Assembly: GCA_032622095.1 (NCBI GenBank) | Contig: CP136061.1 | Location: 254,399,582 to 254,463,581 of the forward strand | Direction of reading: 5' to 3' | Length of the DNA: 64,000 nt | Source: Siphonodentalium dalli | Taxonomy: Eukaryota > Mollusca > Scaphopoda > Gadilida > Siphonodentaliidae | Shown: in pieces, positions 23,110-34,037 of the stretch | Position numbering within the stretch: the first letter of the stretch is position 1 | How the letters are laid out: the number at the start of each line of letters is the position of its first letter | Program-made: the position numbers and the translations under genes | Notes under the pieces: generated by a model | What the model was told of the DNA's origin: nothing | Database searches by the model: none | Seen by the model: the letters and a program-made list of their open reading frames with translations, nothing else

Positions 23110-24250
23110 AGGAAGATAATTTACGTATTTAAATTATGCTCAATGTTCACGTAAACCAAACACGAGTCTCATCATCACTCAAATCTCCCGAGTGAAACTC
23201 GCAGCAAACGATGATTACAGAAAACGTATTCATGTCTGAAATCATCGATGATTACCGCACCTCTCGTGGTGACTTGATGAAAGTCTGCTTAAATTGAGGC
23301 TCAAATTATGTGTTAATTAATAAAATGAGCTTCTTTATTGGGAAGCGTTAGGAAATGGAAGTGATCATTGAAGGTACCAACTGCTAACATCCCTCATCTC
23401 TACTGTGAAAACCAGGGGTGTTGCAAGGGGAGGGGTCAGGTTAATAGCCCCCCCCCACATTGCTGTAATTATTTCCCACAGGGTTAACATATAAATGGCC
23501 TGCAGTCCTGAGTATCCATGATTTGTGATAATTAAATCACCAGGATTGGCATTGGCGCAAAGCTTCTGTATGAAAAAAATCATATTGTCGGGCATGAAAT
23601 GTACCTTTAAATTTTGGATTTATAATTGAGAGTCAGAATTGCATGAATAAAATATTGACATTTTTAACCTCACACCGAAAAAATTCAAACTAGGAATTGC
23701 GTGCATTAAAATGTTCCAATATGTTTTTGTTGGCATCTGAAATTTTTAGGAATGATTGCAGGTATTTTGTATGTTTTAATATCAAAACTACTATTAACCA
23801 ATCAGGGCCCAGAATTTGTTTTAATTCTCTCCTGCATCTTGCCCCAAAATCTGTTGGATGGCGCTGCACCAATCAAATGACTTCACTGTAACCTTTAACA
23901 TAAACAGCAGAACAAACAGGGTGAATTTTGTAAATAGTACTGTGGGACTGTTTATCAGTGTTTATGTCCAGAACACAACATATGTATCACACTTATGATT
24001 GATTTGACATATCAACTCGTGACAGTCATGCCCCAAGAAGGAACCATAAAAGATTGCATCTACCAGGCAGACACTCCCTCGGGGAGGAGAAGCTGTAGAA
24101 CAAACAGGGTGAATTTTGTAACTGGTATTGTGGGACTGTTGATCAGTGTTTATGTCCCCAACACCACGATTAATTTGACATATCAACTCGTGAAAACAAA
24201 GGAAATCCATGACACTCATGGGCCAAGAAGGAACAATAAAAGATTGCATC
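23110..24250. other. No recognised gene; small inverted and direct duplications
   Basis: A direct repeat gaacaaacagggtgaattttg plus gtgggactgtt occurs at about 23911 and 24091, and catatcaactcgtga at about 24008 and 24178, suggesting local duplication. Frames of up to 95 codons overlap on both strands and are not convincing. Confidence 0.4.
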
Positions 24251-24467
24251 TACAGTAATGCCCCAAGTAATGAACTCCTTAACCACAGCAGAATTATGGG
24301 TAACTTTTCAGGATTTAGTCGGAAATATGGCTTGTTGCCATTCATCGGAAAGCTCTCAGTGAGAGCTTTCTGATGAATGGCAACAAGCCATATTTCCGAC
24401 TAAATCCTGAAAAGTTACCCATAATTCTTCTGTGGTTAAGGAGTCGATTACTTAGGGCATTACTGTA
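24251..24467. mobile_element. FB-TA foldback MITE, nearly complete
   Basis: TA 24251-24252 and 24466-24467. Full-length arms meet at agctctcagtgagagct. Identical flanking words (ctaccaggcagacactccct at 24059 and caggcagacact at 24468) lie near it. Confidence 0.9.
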
Positions 24468-24608
24468 CCAGGCAGACACTCCCTCGGGATGAGAAGCGAA
24501 TTGTCTGGGATGGAGCCGAGTCTCAGGTTGCAGAAATGAAGAGTCATGACCAGGAATGTAAACACCCACACCTCTCACCCCCCACCCCCGGTCAAGTGGT
24601 GTATTTCT

Positions 24609-24885
24609 TTAACCATTTCATGAGGTTCACGATGGGAGCTGAGCTGGTGCAGCATTAGAGACCCTGTGCCAGAGCATTCTCTAATATATGCAAGACTCCC
24701 ATAGGGAACCTCTTATATATAATAGAATTCAGTGGCTTACAAAGTCAAGGTAAATATTGTTCGTCCAATGTATTCTCTTATATATGCGAGACTCAATATA
24801 GGAGACTTGCATATATACATAAGACAATATATTGGCACAGGGTTTTCACAAATATTTCAGGATGCTCCAGTAATGGAAGGGTTAA
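24609..24885. mobile_element. P2 piggyBac-like MITE, diverged
   Basis: TTAA 24609-24612 with ccatttcatgaggttcacga; two decayed hairpin cores; right end gctccagtaatggaaggg and TTAA 24882-24885. Confidence 0.8.
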
Positions 24886-25423
24886 TAGTATAACTTTGTC
24901 GGGGTCAGAGTGGCGTGGGTAGATTCTGATATTGCCCGTCATTTTATACTGTGAAGAGAGTGATCGTGAATTCCATTTGGTCCACAGAAAATTCCAAGGT
25001 GAGCATTCTCACCATGTTCCCTTGACAGAAACACTTCATTTCCCACCCTTAAATACATTTTGACACCCCGCTGGTACGTTAGTCTCCTTATAAGAACTAT
25101 AATCCATGATCATGTTTCACAATGTCTTATGTTTGATCATTTCGAGACATTGAAAGTCCTTTTCCTTTTTTTATGAAACATTTTTCAAAAATTTCAAAAG
25201 ATTTGTTTTGAAAAGCATGAAAAAAATTAAAATTCAGGGGCAGGTCTTTAAAATAGTGTCGGTATGGCAAACACAACGACCAATATTTCCCCAGCCAAGG
25301 GCAAGGGGACTGGACACTGTGAATGCCCCATGGCTCTAAACCTATGAAATTATTCTAATAAGAAAATTGCCTAAAAGTCCCTCTTGTTCATCCGGTTAGA
25401 GGGTTCATCGAGTGAAAATACAC

Positions 25424-25672
25424 TTAACCCTTTCATGATGGGAGCTGCGCTGGTGCAGCATTACAGACCCTGTGCCAGTGCATCCTCTTAAATATGCGAG
25501 GCTCCCTATATAAGAGAATGCACTGGCTTACAAGGTCAAGGAAAATATTGTTAGGCCAGTGCATTCTCTTATATATACAAGGTGCCCTATGGGCAACTTG
25601 TATATATAAGAGAATGCATTGGCACAGGGTTTTACGCAAAATTTCAGGAAGCTCCAGTCATGAAAGGGTTAA
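25424..25672. mobile_element. P2 piggyBac-like MITE with covarying hairpin core
   Basis: TTAA 25424-25427, ccctttcatgatgggagctg, first core collapsed, second core at about 25555-25623, right end gctccagtcatgaaaggg and TTAA 25669-25672. The second core reads tatatacaagg on the left and cttgtatata on the right, replacing gcgag/ctcgc of other copies on both sides, and gtgccc/gggcaa around the loop. Confidence 0.88.
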
Positions 25673-25704
25673 TCTCAGACAGTCTTTTCTGGTGGGGTAG
25701 TTGG

Positions 25705-25960
25705 CAAGCCTTGAAATGGTGTGTCTGTCATTTGCAGAATGAGGTTCCCAGAGGGTGAATTTAGTGATGCTACCCCCGCATAGCGGGCTAGCATCACCAT
25801 ATTCACCCTCTGGGGACCTCATTCTGCATACACCTCAGTAGAATGAGGTTCCCAGAGGGTGAATTTGGTTATGCTAGCCCACTATGCGGGGGTAGCATCA
25901 CTAACTTCACCCTCTGGGGACCTCATTCTGCAAATGACAGACACCCTATTTCAAGGCTTG
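25705..25960. mobile_element. Q element, compact complete copy with 8-bp target duplication
   Basis: GTAGTTGG occurs at 25697-25704 and 25961-25968. Outer inverted repeats are caagccttgaaat and atttcaaggcttg. Each half contains its own palindrome: gaatgaggttcccagaggg and its inverse within 25735-25830, and again within 25840-25933. An 8-bp duplication points to hAT-like transposition. Confidence 0.88.
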
Positions 25961-26648
25961 GTAGTTGGTGTCTCAGGTGACGTTAGTTGGTGAGAAACTC
26001 ATGGCCATATCTGAATGATAAAGTTGGCGAGAAGCACGAAGATTCGAGTAAAAAACTCGAGAGAAGATCTTTTGCACTCAGATAACTGCGTATAATGGTC
26101 AACCATCTGAGTACTAATGATGTTCTCTCCAGTTTTTTAGTCAAATCTTTGCCCTATGAAATTATTCTGCTCTCAGCAGCCAAGAAGTCAACAATTTACC
26201 TGTACATGTAATAATGATTTACCTGTAATAATGATGGCCTGAGTTCAAACAGGTGTATAGTGATGATTGGCACTGTTTTTTGCAGCTCATGAAAGATGGG
26301 ATCTAAACTATAAAAGTCTGGCACGAATCTGAGGAATCAGAAATTCAATTGCTCTCGGTATCATAATATAGACATTTTTTTTTTTTAATCTTGACATGGT
26401 TTTCATGTTTCCTTTTTTATATTGAGATCAGATTAATTTTAATTGTCTTTAAATCTACCCATTTCGGGACATAGAAAAGTCCTTTTCCCTTTTTTTACGA
26501 AAAAATTTCAAAATATTATTTTGAAAAGTATGAAAAAAATTTAATTTCAGGGTCGGGTATTTAAAATATTGTCGGAATGGAAAACACAATCACAAATATT
26601 GTCCCAGCCAAGGGCAAAGGGACAGGACCCTGTGTATGCCCCATTGCT

Positions 26649-26898
26649 TTAACCCTTTGAGTGCCAGGTCGATTTTTGTATCAACCCATATACCCTGTGC
26701 CAATGCATTCTCTTATATATGCGAGTCGACGCGAGTCGACCATAGGTCGCCTCGCATATATAAGAGAACGCATTGGCCTAACAATTTTTTTTTTTTTTTT
26801 TTTTTTACAATTTTAATAATTTATTCTTATATTCTTTAACAGACTTATTTTGTAGGTTTAGGGCCGATGAGATCGGCCCCTGGCACTCAAAGGGTTAA
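26649..26898. mobile_element. P1 piggyBac-like MITE with a 10-bp duplication in its core
   Basis: TTAA 26649-26652, ccctttgagtgccaggt, core interrupted by a repeated gcgagtcgac (about 26719-26738), t-rich run, then gatgagatcggcccctggca...caaaggg TTAA 26895-26898. Confidence 0.9.
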
Positions 26899-26899
26899 A

Positions 26900-27289
26900 C
26901 CTATGAAAATGTTCTACCCTCAGCAGCAAAGCAGTAAAGAAGTCAATGATTTACCTGTAATAATGATTTACCTGTAATAATGAGTTCAAACAGGTGTAGT
27001 GATGATTGGCAGAGTTTTTTGCAGCTCATGACAGATGGGATCTAAACTAAAGTCTGGCACGAATCTGAGGAATCAGAAATTCAATTGCCTTCCATGTCAT
27101 AATATAGATAATATTGGCTCTAAATGTGCACTGAGATCTGTCATACTAGGATCTGCTGCAAAAAGGTTTAAAAATTGGAGGCAAGAGTTAATTGGTAAGC
27201 TTCAGCAGATGTTTATGTGAGAATTAGGGATAGGATTAGCCAGTTCCGGTCTGATATGATAGCATGCAATCCTACAAATAGGGTTATGA
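26900..27289. other. Duplicated unique-looking sequence, no gene
   Basis: 26930-27100 repeats 26175-26350 (for example gcagctcatga...gatgggatctaaact, gaatctgaggaatcagaaat), a local direct duplication about 750 bp apart interrupted by the P1 at 26649. Confidence 0.6.
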
Positions 27290-27861
27290 GCTGAACAGAC
27301 ATCGGATGGATCAAACATCCAACATTTCCAGATAAACAAAGATGAATTACTCTAGAATGGAAAAGCAGAACAGAACAATGGAACCCCCTATTGAATGTCC
27401 TCATAGTAGTGAACATCCATACCAAATCCCATTGAGATCCCAGTACAACTGTCGAAGTTACAACATGAACAGACACCAGACGAACCAAAAAGCCAACATT
27501 TCCAGATGAACAAAGATGTATAACTCTAGAATGGAAAATCCGAACAAAACGATGGAATCCTCTATTGAATGCCCTCATAGTAGTGAACATCCATACAAAA
27601 TTTCATTGAGATCCGAGCACTACTGTTCAGGTTATGACATGAACAGACACCAGATGGACCAAAAATCCAACATTTCAAGATAAACAAAGATGAATAACTC
27701 TAGAATGGAAAATCCAAACAAAACGATGGAACCCTCTATTTAATTTAGTGAACATCCATACCTAATTTCATTGAGATCCGAGCACTACTGTTCGTTATGA
27801 CACGAACAGACATCGGACGGACGTACGGACTCACGCACGGCTAGACGGACGGACGGACAGG
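27290..27861. repeat. Second pearl-like array, units about 173 bp, ending in GGAC tract
   Basis: gaacagacaccagatgg-type motifs recur at about 27294, 27467, 27641 and 27804. Each unit carries ctctagaatggaaaa and catcca...catt.gagatcc. The array ends in cggacggacgtacggactca and gacggacggacggacagg. The core is unrelated to that at 349-1305, yet the architecture is the same. Confidence 0.75.
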
Positions 27862-27867
27862 TGCAAA

Positions 27868-28011
27868 ACAGAAAATGAGGCCTAAGCAGAATAAAGTCCC
27901 AAGAGGATGAATTTGGTGACAATATCCCACCGCCACACAGGATAGCATCACTAAATTCACCCTCTGGGGACCTCATTCTGCAAATGACAGACGCACTATT
28001 TTCAGGACTGA
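27868..28011. mobile_element. Q element fragment
   Basis: Has the internal gatgaggcctaagcagaat, one palindromic arm pair (diverged on the left) and the outer end gcaaatgacagacgcac...caggactg. Confidence 0.7.
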
Positions 28012-28364
28012 TAGCATGCTATACCACAAGGCCCTGTGGACTTGAGCAATTGAGCTAAGCAATCAGACTTGCCAGGCCGATTGCTCGTGAGTCGTGTTCT
28101 CAGCAGACTTGAGCAATTTGGCTCCCTACTCTATGACTTAAGTGATTCCAGCCAGACCTATATCACATGACTTACGCCTTACTATCACAATAAACTTAGA
28201 AAGTGACACTTGCACACTTGAGCAATTGGCATAATAACAAACATGTTTGATATGCGAGTCCGATTGTTCGCGAGTCAGATTGCTCAGTGAAATAACCCCG
28301 AAGACTTGAACAATCGGGCTGGTGAGCAATAGTGCTGTTTGATTGCTCAAGTGTGTGCAGGCCT

Positions 28365-28676
28365 TTAAAGGCACAGATGGCCTTCACTGTTAAAATAGTC
28401 ACACCCATTAAAACTGCCATCAATAGAAAGAATATTAAAATAAGGACATTTTGATCTTATACCAATCATAAATATTGCGTAAATAGTATGTTATTGTCAA
28501 GTTCATATACTGTGTTATGTAAACAAAAGCCAGGTTCTGTAACATTTTTGTGAGATTTATGATTGGTATAAGAACAAAATCTGTCTATATTTTAATATTA
28601 TTTCTGTTTATGGCAGTTTTAACGCATATGACTATTTTAACATAATACCCACCACGAAAGCCATCCATGCCTTTAA
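28365..28676. mobile_element. V: TTAA-flanked foldback element, arms about 110 bp
   Basis: TTAA 28365-28368 followed by aggcacagatggcc; right end ggctttcgtgg-type inverse ending atggatgg...gcct TTAA 28673-28676. Arms pair through gttaaaatagtca, taaaactgcca, tataccaatcataaat, with a loop of about 80 nt. TTAA flanks allow piggyBac or Kolobok; no transposase. The 28020-28360 stretch before it has scattered gacttgagcaatt motifs on both strands. Confidence 0.75.
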
Positions 28677-28772
28677 GGCCACTATTAAATCTATTTTGTG
28701 GAAAGTTCAGCAATTTATCAATTATTGGCTGGCATCAAGCTTTCCAATTGTTGGAAATTTTGAGACCTGACA

Positions 28773-28795
28773 CCCCCCCCCCCCCCCCCCCCCCC
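28773..28795. repeat. Poly-C run of 23
   Basis: An uninterrupted run between gagacctgaca and aagcttgag. The flanking caattgttggaaatttt resembles sequence beside the poly-G runs at 37801 and 42322. Confidence 0.95.
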
Positions 28796-29442
28796 AAGCT
28801 TGAGTTCGAAAATCAAACTACGAAAACAATTTCAACCTATTGTTTGTGTGAAATTTCCAACAAATGTTGTGTCAGTTATATCAAATTTCCAAATGTTGAA
28901 CATTTGACCAAAGTTGGGGAGGGGGGTTAAGACACCCACCCCTGTCGTCACGTCCCTGTCTCAACCCATTGTACAAGGACATAAATATATCGTGGATTTA
29001 TCTATGCATTGCACATTTGAATACAATTACCGTTTAGTTACCTTATCGTATGTAGGTGGGGACTGAATTCTCATTTTAATATATATTTACTATCTGAACG
29101 GACATCGCGCATTGGAACCACAATACTTGTGTATACTGTAGTGGGGATAATATAGGTCGCCAAATACACGAAATACCTATACATACTCTACAAAATCTAA
29201 GCATATAAGCAGAGCGAGTTTCAGCTGTTTTCTGTGTTTCGCACAGAAGTGAAGCAAACGCTCTTTATTCAATCCGTATAATAAACAGACTACATTTTGA
29301 CACCTTTTTTGTTACCAAGTTAAACATTCCAACCTACCTCCGGGTTTAGATCCCGACAACAATCCCATTTCTTGGGATAAATATTCCCTTGCCCCGACGG
29401 GCCGACCCTTCGATCTGTTGAAAGATTCCAAACAAGGGTTAC

Positions 29443-29837
29443 TTAAAGCTACTCAAACCGATCAGACGGTCCCAATATCATAAAGTTACAACAAGAACAT
29501 TTCTTCAAAATACGCTTTTGTTATCAGAATCGATTAATTACAACAAAATTATGCTAACTGCTGTCAACTATAGTATAAAATTTTGGCCGCATTACCACTT
29601 GATTTTAGAGTTAAGCATCTTCGTCCGCAATTTTGTCCGAGACCGTTGGTTTGATGACTCTTTTCTGGGCCGCAAATAATTACACAATTCAAGAAATAAC
29701 AAACTTCAAAAATCGATATCTGATCACTCTGCGCTTTGATGGTGGGTTCCTCGATTCGAATCAAATATTTAGTTTTACCCCCGAAGCAAAAAAAAAATAG
29801 TAACTTGGGAGCGTTAATTCGGATTATGCATCTTTAA
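29443..29837. mobile_element. R: TTAA-flanked element, complete copy
   Basis: TTAA 29443-29446 followed by agctactcaaaccgatcag; the right end inverted reads agatgcataatccgaatt next to TTAA 29834-29837. Termini are imperfect inverted repeats (AG..N..AAACCGA/AATCCGA). Other copies: 51224-51628 (inverted), 7495-7821, about 47265-47385. No coding capacity. Confidence 0.7.
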
Positions 29838-30312
29838 TATGACTAAATATTCCCCAACTAAAATAAGGGACAAATGCGGTATTATATCGAACTGAAAGTA
29901 CATGTAGGACAATATTAGACCCTTGGTCTAAAACAATACATTTTACACCGAATATATAACGTAATTGTATATTTGAGCTATCATAATCTATTTTCTAAGT
30001 TTAAAAATTCCAACCGATTTATTGTCAACACTCGATCGGTCTATGACTTGTATAATCCAATTGTTGAAAATGTTACCAATATGAGTGAAAGAAAAGCAAC
30101 GTCCTCTTCCAACTGCCACCTAGCTCGTCCTTGATGAAAGCAACTGATTATCATGGGGCTCATCTAATCTAAATACATATTTCCAACAACCCATAACGCT
30201 AAGTATAACATAGGCCAATAACGCGAATAACAATCTATATCATAATATCTTTTTTGTTGCAGTTGGCTCACCATACATTACCAGTCGATGTGACGAATTC
30301 TACCGGTAAAAC
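29838..30312. other. No recognised feature
   Basis: AT-rich, no open frame of note and no match to the repeat families in this window. 29100-29440 is similarly featureless. Confidence 0.4.
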
Positions 30313-30395
30313 AGTTTGCGATTTCAAAACGTGTACCGGTACGGGTAGTTACCCGTACGCGTACCGGTACCCGTACCGGTTTGAAATCGCAAACT
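30313..30395. repeat. CpG-rich palindrome
   Basis: agtttgcgatttcaaaacg is mirrored by tttgaaatcgcaaact, with the interior built from repeated taccggtac/cgggta words. It contrasts with its AT-rich surroundings. Confidence 0.85.
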
Positions 30396-30942
30396 CGCTA
30401 TTATTACAGTAGGTGTATTTTGAAGTGCAAACTGCCACATATGGCTTTAAGAAAGGTTCTTTAATCGAATCAAATGACAATGGGAGTAAAGTTAGCACAC
30501 GATATAATGGTATCTAAGTTGTTCACCCCCTCCCCCCACAGTGGAGATCATCCTAACCACGTCCCTGATATAAATTTTAAAGTAGTGGGAAAATGTAGGG
30601 GGTCATTGTAGCACCGGAAAGAGAGAGAAGAGAGAGAAGTAGCATACACCTGTTCTTCAATCCCATTGCGAAATGTATGTAATTATACATGTATGCATAT
30701 ATGGTGAATAAATCTGTTTAAACACCAGAACTAATGGAGGAACCAAATTGGTTGCAATTTCACAGCACATTCCCTCAAACAGTCTGGATATCTGTGAATA
30801 AAGGCTTACCCCGGGGTTATGTACAGAGAGTGAGCGGCATGAGTCCATTATCCCCAGGGCTGTGTACAGTCAATGATATCAGTGCAGCAGGCCGCTATTG
30901 CAAAAATCTTAGTTTGCTCAACGTAAAAAGTTAGGATAGGTA

Positions 30943-31079
30943 TACAGTAATGCCCTAAATAATCGACTCGTTAACCAGAGCAGAATTATGGGAAATTTTT
31001 CAGGATTTAGTCGGAAATATGGCTTGTTGCTCTCAGTGAGAGCTTTCTGATGAATGGCATCATTTAGGGCATTACTGTA
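30943..31079. mobile_element. FB-TA foldback MITE, right arm mostly deleted
   Basis: TA-flanked; the left arm is complete to ggcttgttgc, then ctctcagtgagagctttctg, then jumps to catttagggcattactg. Confidence 0.85.
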
Positions 31080-31137
31080 GGTCCTCTAATATTTCTTTTA
31101 TTTTCTTCATTTTCATCTTGAATTTTGTTTATAATTT

Positions 31138-31233
31138 AACTCTGATATTCATGACGGGAGCTGCGCTGGTGCAGCATTAAAGATCCTGTGCCACTGTGCA
31201 TTCTCTTATATATGTGAGTCGCCCAAAGGGAAT
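31138..31233. mobile_element. P2 fragment
   Basis: tcatgacgggagctgcgctg, tgcagcattaaagatcctgt and half a hairpin core ending gtgagtcgcccaaaggg. It is cut where P4 sequence starts. Confidence 0.7.
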
Positions 31234-31751
31234 CATAAATTCATTTTCATTATAATTACCATGTTGGTTGCATCAATCATAGAGCACTTGAGTCACCCCT
31301 GGTTAATTGGTCCTGCTAATATGCTATGATGCTGGTGGTCCTGCTGAATTGATATGATGGGGTATATAGGGCAATCTAACATTGTCATTTTTGAGGTGTT
31401 TGTCTAATCCAAGAGTTTTTGGGAAAAAACCAGTGTGTGTATGAAACATTCAAAAACATATCTGCTTTTGAATGGCTTTTCCTGTATATGTTCAGATTAT
31501 CGGCACACCGCGAAAAAGGCAAATTAAAAAAATATAACCGTCGTTTTGTTAACAGCATCAGTTTGCCCTAACAGCATCATAGCAATTCAGCAGGACTCAA
31601 ATGCATCATAACCAGGGGTGTGAGTGTATTTTGCACTCGATCATCCATGGCTCAAATTCATTCATTTGTTGCATACATGTATATATTCTGTTGAGTAATA
31701 AAAGGAGATGGTCCCATAAATGGATGGGTTTAGGGTACAGTCCCCCCTTAA
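31234..31751. mobile_element. P4 right half, interrupted by a 327-bp element
   Basis: cataaattcattttcattat at 31237 and gagtgtattttgcactc to ggagatggtcccataaatgg...ccccccTTAA (31748-31751) match the P4 copies at 35016 and 39820. It lacks the internal foldback those two contain, so it gives the unoccupied state of that site. Confidence 0.72.
31294..31620. mobile_element. CAC-ended element with 5-bp target duplication
   Basis: Termini CACCCCTGGTTA and TAACCAGGGGTG are flanked by TGAGT at 31289-31293 and 31621-31625. Subterminal inverted matches continue (gtcctgct, ctatgatgctg). Removing it restores the P4 sequence at the same length as in the 35-kb copy. Five-bp duplications with CAC ends are seen in Transib/RAG-like elements, but no other support exists; the superfamily is unassigned. 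Confidence 0.7.
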
Positions 31752-32283
31752 ATAATCACTGCAGGAGTTCTATTATTAGATACCGTGACATCAGTGTATT
31801 ACATAATACTTAACCCTTTATTGTTATGATATGTTCAGGTAATAAGTTCAACAAATTACCAAAGGCATCATAGCGCATTTCCCACCTTTCAATAGGAACC
31901 TTTTGCACATTTAATCTCTGTCTGTTGTCTGCTTATATTTCCTGGACTCCTGAATAAGTTCTCGATAAAGCAGCCTTTCTACAAGTTTATTGTTCTGTGA
32001 CAAGGACCAGCCTAGAAGTTTCAAATTGAGGGAAGTCACTTAATTCTCTCTGTTTGTTCATTAGGGAGAAGTGGACTGTAAATCATGGAGAAGTAACAAT
32101 GGCTGAAGTTCAATTTATACCCCAACATCAGCCTTCTATGATCCAATAAGTATTATGCAATACAAGAGCCCATTTATAAAACCAGTATGGCGAGTAAGAA
32201 CCCTATTATAATCAGGAAATTAGAGCTCTTTCCATCAATGTATCACATTATTATAATCAATAAATTTGAAAAATGATCAAGGA

Positions 32284-32330
32284 AATATGGGTTGATACAA
32301 AAATCGGACTTGGCACACTGAAAGGGTTAA
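32284..32330. mobile_element. P1 right-end fragment
   Basis: atatgggttgatacaaaaatcgg then cttggcacactgaaaggg TTAA. There is no hairpin core. Confidence 0.7.
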
Positions 32331-32691
32331 TAAAACATATCAATTCACATTATTTAGTTGTTAGTCGAGCGAATGACATCAGTGCATTACACAATATTTT
32401 GTAGTGTTACCGGGCGACTATCATTGATACTTCAGCATGCAGTTTGATGAAAACAATGCTGTCTATTATACCACGCATTAACAAGCTAATTAGATAGGAC
32501 CTCGAGCGATCAAATGTCATAACCAATCAGACACGATATGCGGATCCGGGCTCAGATGCGTTAGGACAATACCTGGGGAGATGTATCGTTAAAGCGACGT
32601 ACAAATTTCAAGGTCAACATACAGCTCAGTTCTGGGTAAACCCGACTCGAATAGGTGCGCTAAACTTGGTCTGGAGAAAATGCCCATGTCT

Positions 32692-32804
32692 CGATGCTAC
32701 TACCAAATAGCTCTGTGTCGAAATATATAACTTCTCATGGGATCCTCGATGCTACTATACCAAATAGCTCTGTGTCGAAATATATAACTTCTCATGTGAT
32801 CCTA
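32692..32804. repeat. Two tandem units of about 57 bp
   Basis: tcgatgctacta (then tac in the second) caaatagctctgtgtcgaaa, ataacttctcatgtgatcc appears twice back to back. Confidence 0.9.
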
Positions 32805-33301
32805 GATCATGCCATGAATCTCTACTCTGTCTAACGCCTGTAGAGATCAAATTCCACCAGTACAAAACCTGGGAACATTTTGAAGTTTTGACAGGGAGCC
32901 TTATAAAGTTGAAATAATAATGCGGGAAATTTATTTCTCAGTTATTATCGGCTCATTAATAATGTACTTCACGGTAGGTGAAGGTCCCAACTCGAAATTG
33001 TCCAATTTAAGTGACTCTGGGAGCGATTTTGCTTTGAGTCACTTACAATAATGGACTTTCTCCTGGGTAAATAATTCAATGTTTATTGCTCACAAAAAAT
33101 CATGCGATTTCGAGCTGGGACCTCCCGCTAATGTGAAGTAGATTATGGAGGAACAAGAATCAACAAAGAAATATATTCCCTGCCTTGTTTGTTCAATGTT
33201 ATAATGTTCCCTGTCAGAACAGGTCAGAATATCAAAAAGTTCCCAGGTTTTGTACGGATGGAATCTGATATCTACGTGTGTAGAGATTCAGGGAATGATC
33301 T
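32804..33301. mobile_element. T: long-terminal-inverted-repeat element, short copy
   Basis: Starts agatcatgccatgaatctct and ends, inverted, with agatcattccctgaatctct. Both ends continue with attcca...gtacaaaacctggga. Internal phrases (tgggacctcc, aatcatgcgatttcgag) recur in the T copy at 59300-61555. No target duplication identified. Confidence 0.75.
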
Positions 33302-33617
33302 AATGCGACCCATGCATTATGACATCACAGCACCCATCTATAGCTTTACCAATGAAAGATATGCCTGTATAATTATTATCAGATGCTTAGTTATGTGGAA
33401 ATCTGCGACTGTATAGAGATTCCAACACTCGCCCGAATGGCTACATCGCTTTGTTGATACTATGTTGTGATTGGTTGAGACTGACGTAATGCTTGTTGGT
33501 GGTCATAGGGATCCCCCCAATACTCCAGACTCAGTACAGTGTTATAGCTGTCGAGTCTGTGTTTAAACCAGAACTGCATGCAGCTTAACACATTCACAGC
33601 CGAATACGAGTAAAAGC

Positions 33618-33834
33618 TACAGTAATGCTCTAAATAATCGACTCCTTAACCACAGCAGAATTATGGGTAACTTTTCAGGATTTAGTCGGAAATATGGCTT
33701 GTTGCCATTCATCGGAAAGCTCTCCCCGAGAGCTTTCCGATGAATGGCAACAAGCCATATTTCCAACTAAATCCTGAAAAGTTACCCATGATTCTGCTGT
33801 GTTTAAGGAGTCGATTAATTAGGGCATTACTGTA
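33618..33834. mobile_element. FB-TA foldback MITE
   Basis: TA-flanked, full arms around agctctccccgagagct. It is the first part of the composite that continues to 34037. Confidence 0.9.
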
Positions 33835-34037
33835 TATCATATTGTGCACAAAGGGGAGTATAGTCTCATTAAAATTTAGCCATAAATATATATATATGTG
33901 ATATGAAATAAAGTTGCAGCTTATCCTATATATATCGTTTATTTATATGGCAACAAGCCATATTTCCGACTAAATCCTGAAAAGTCACCCATAATTCTGC
34001 TGTGGTTAAGGAGTCGATTACTTAGGGCATTATTGTA
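33835..34037. mobile_element. Flank plus half FB-TA, second copy of the 17.7-18.2 kb composite
   Basis: atcatattgtgcacaaaggg, tagccataaatatatatata, ataaagttgcagcttatcc match 17995-18106. Then a right-half FB-TA follows (33946-34037, ending gggcattattg TA). Finding the same order twice shows the composite moved or duplicated as one block. Confidence 0.82.

Noticed and set aside
28036-28350. Scattered gacttgagcaatt motifs suggesting a tandem array
   Set aside because: Spacing is irregular and orientation mixed; I could not define a unit or ends.
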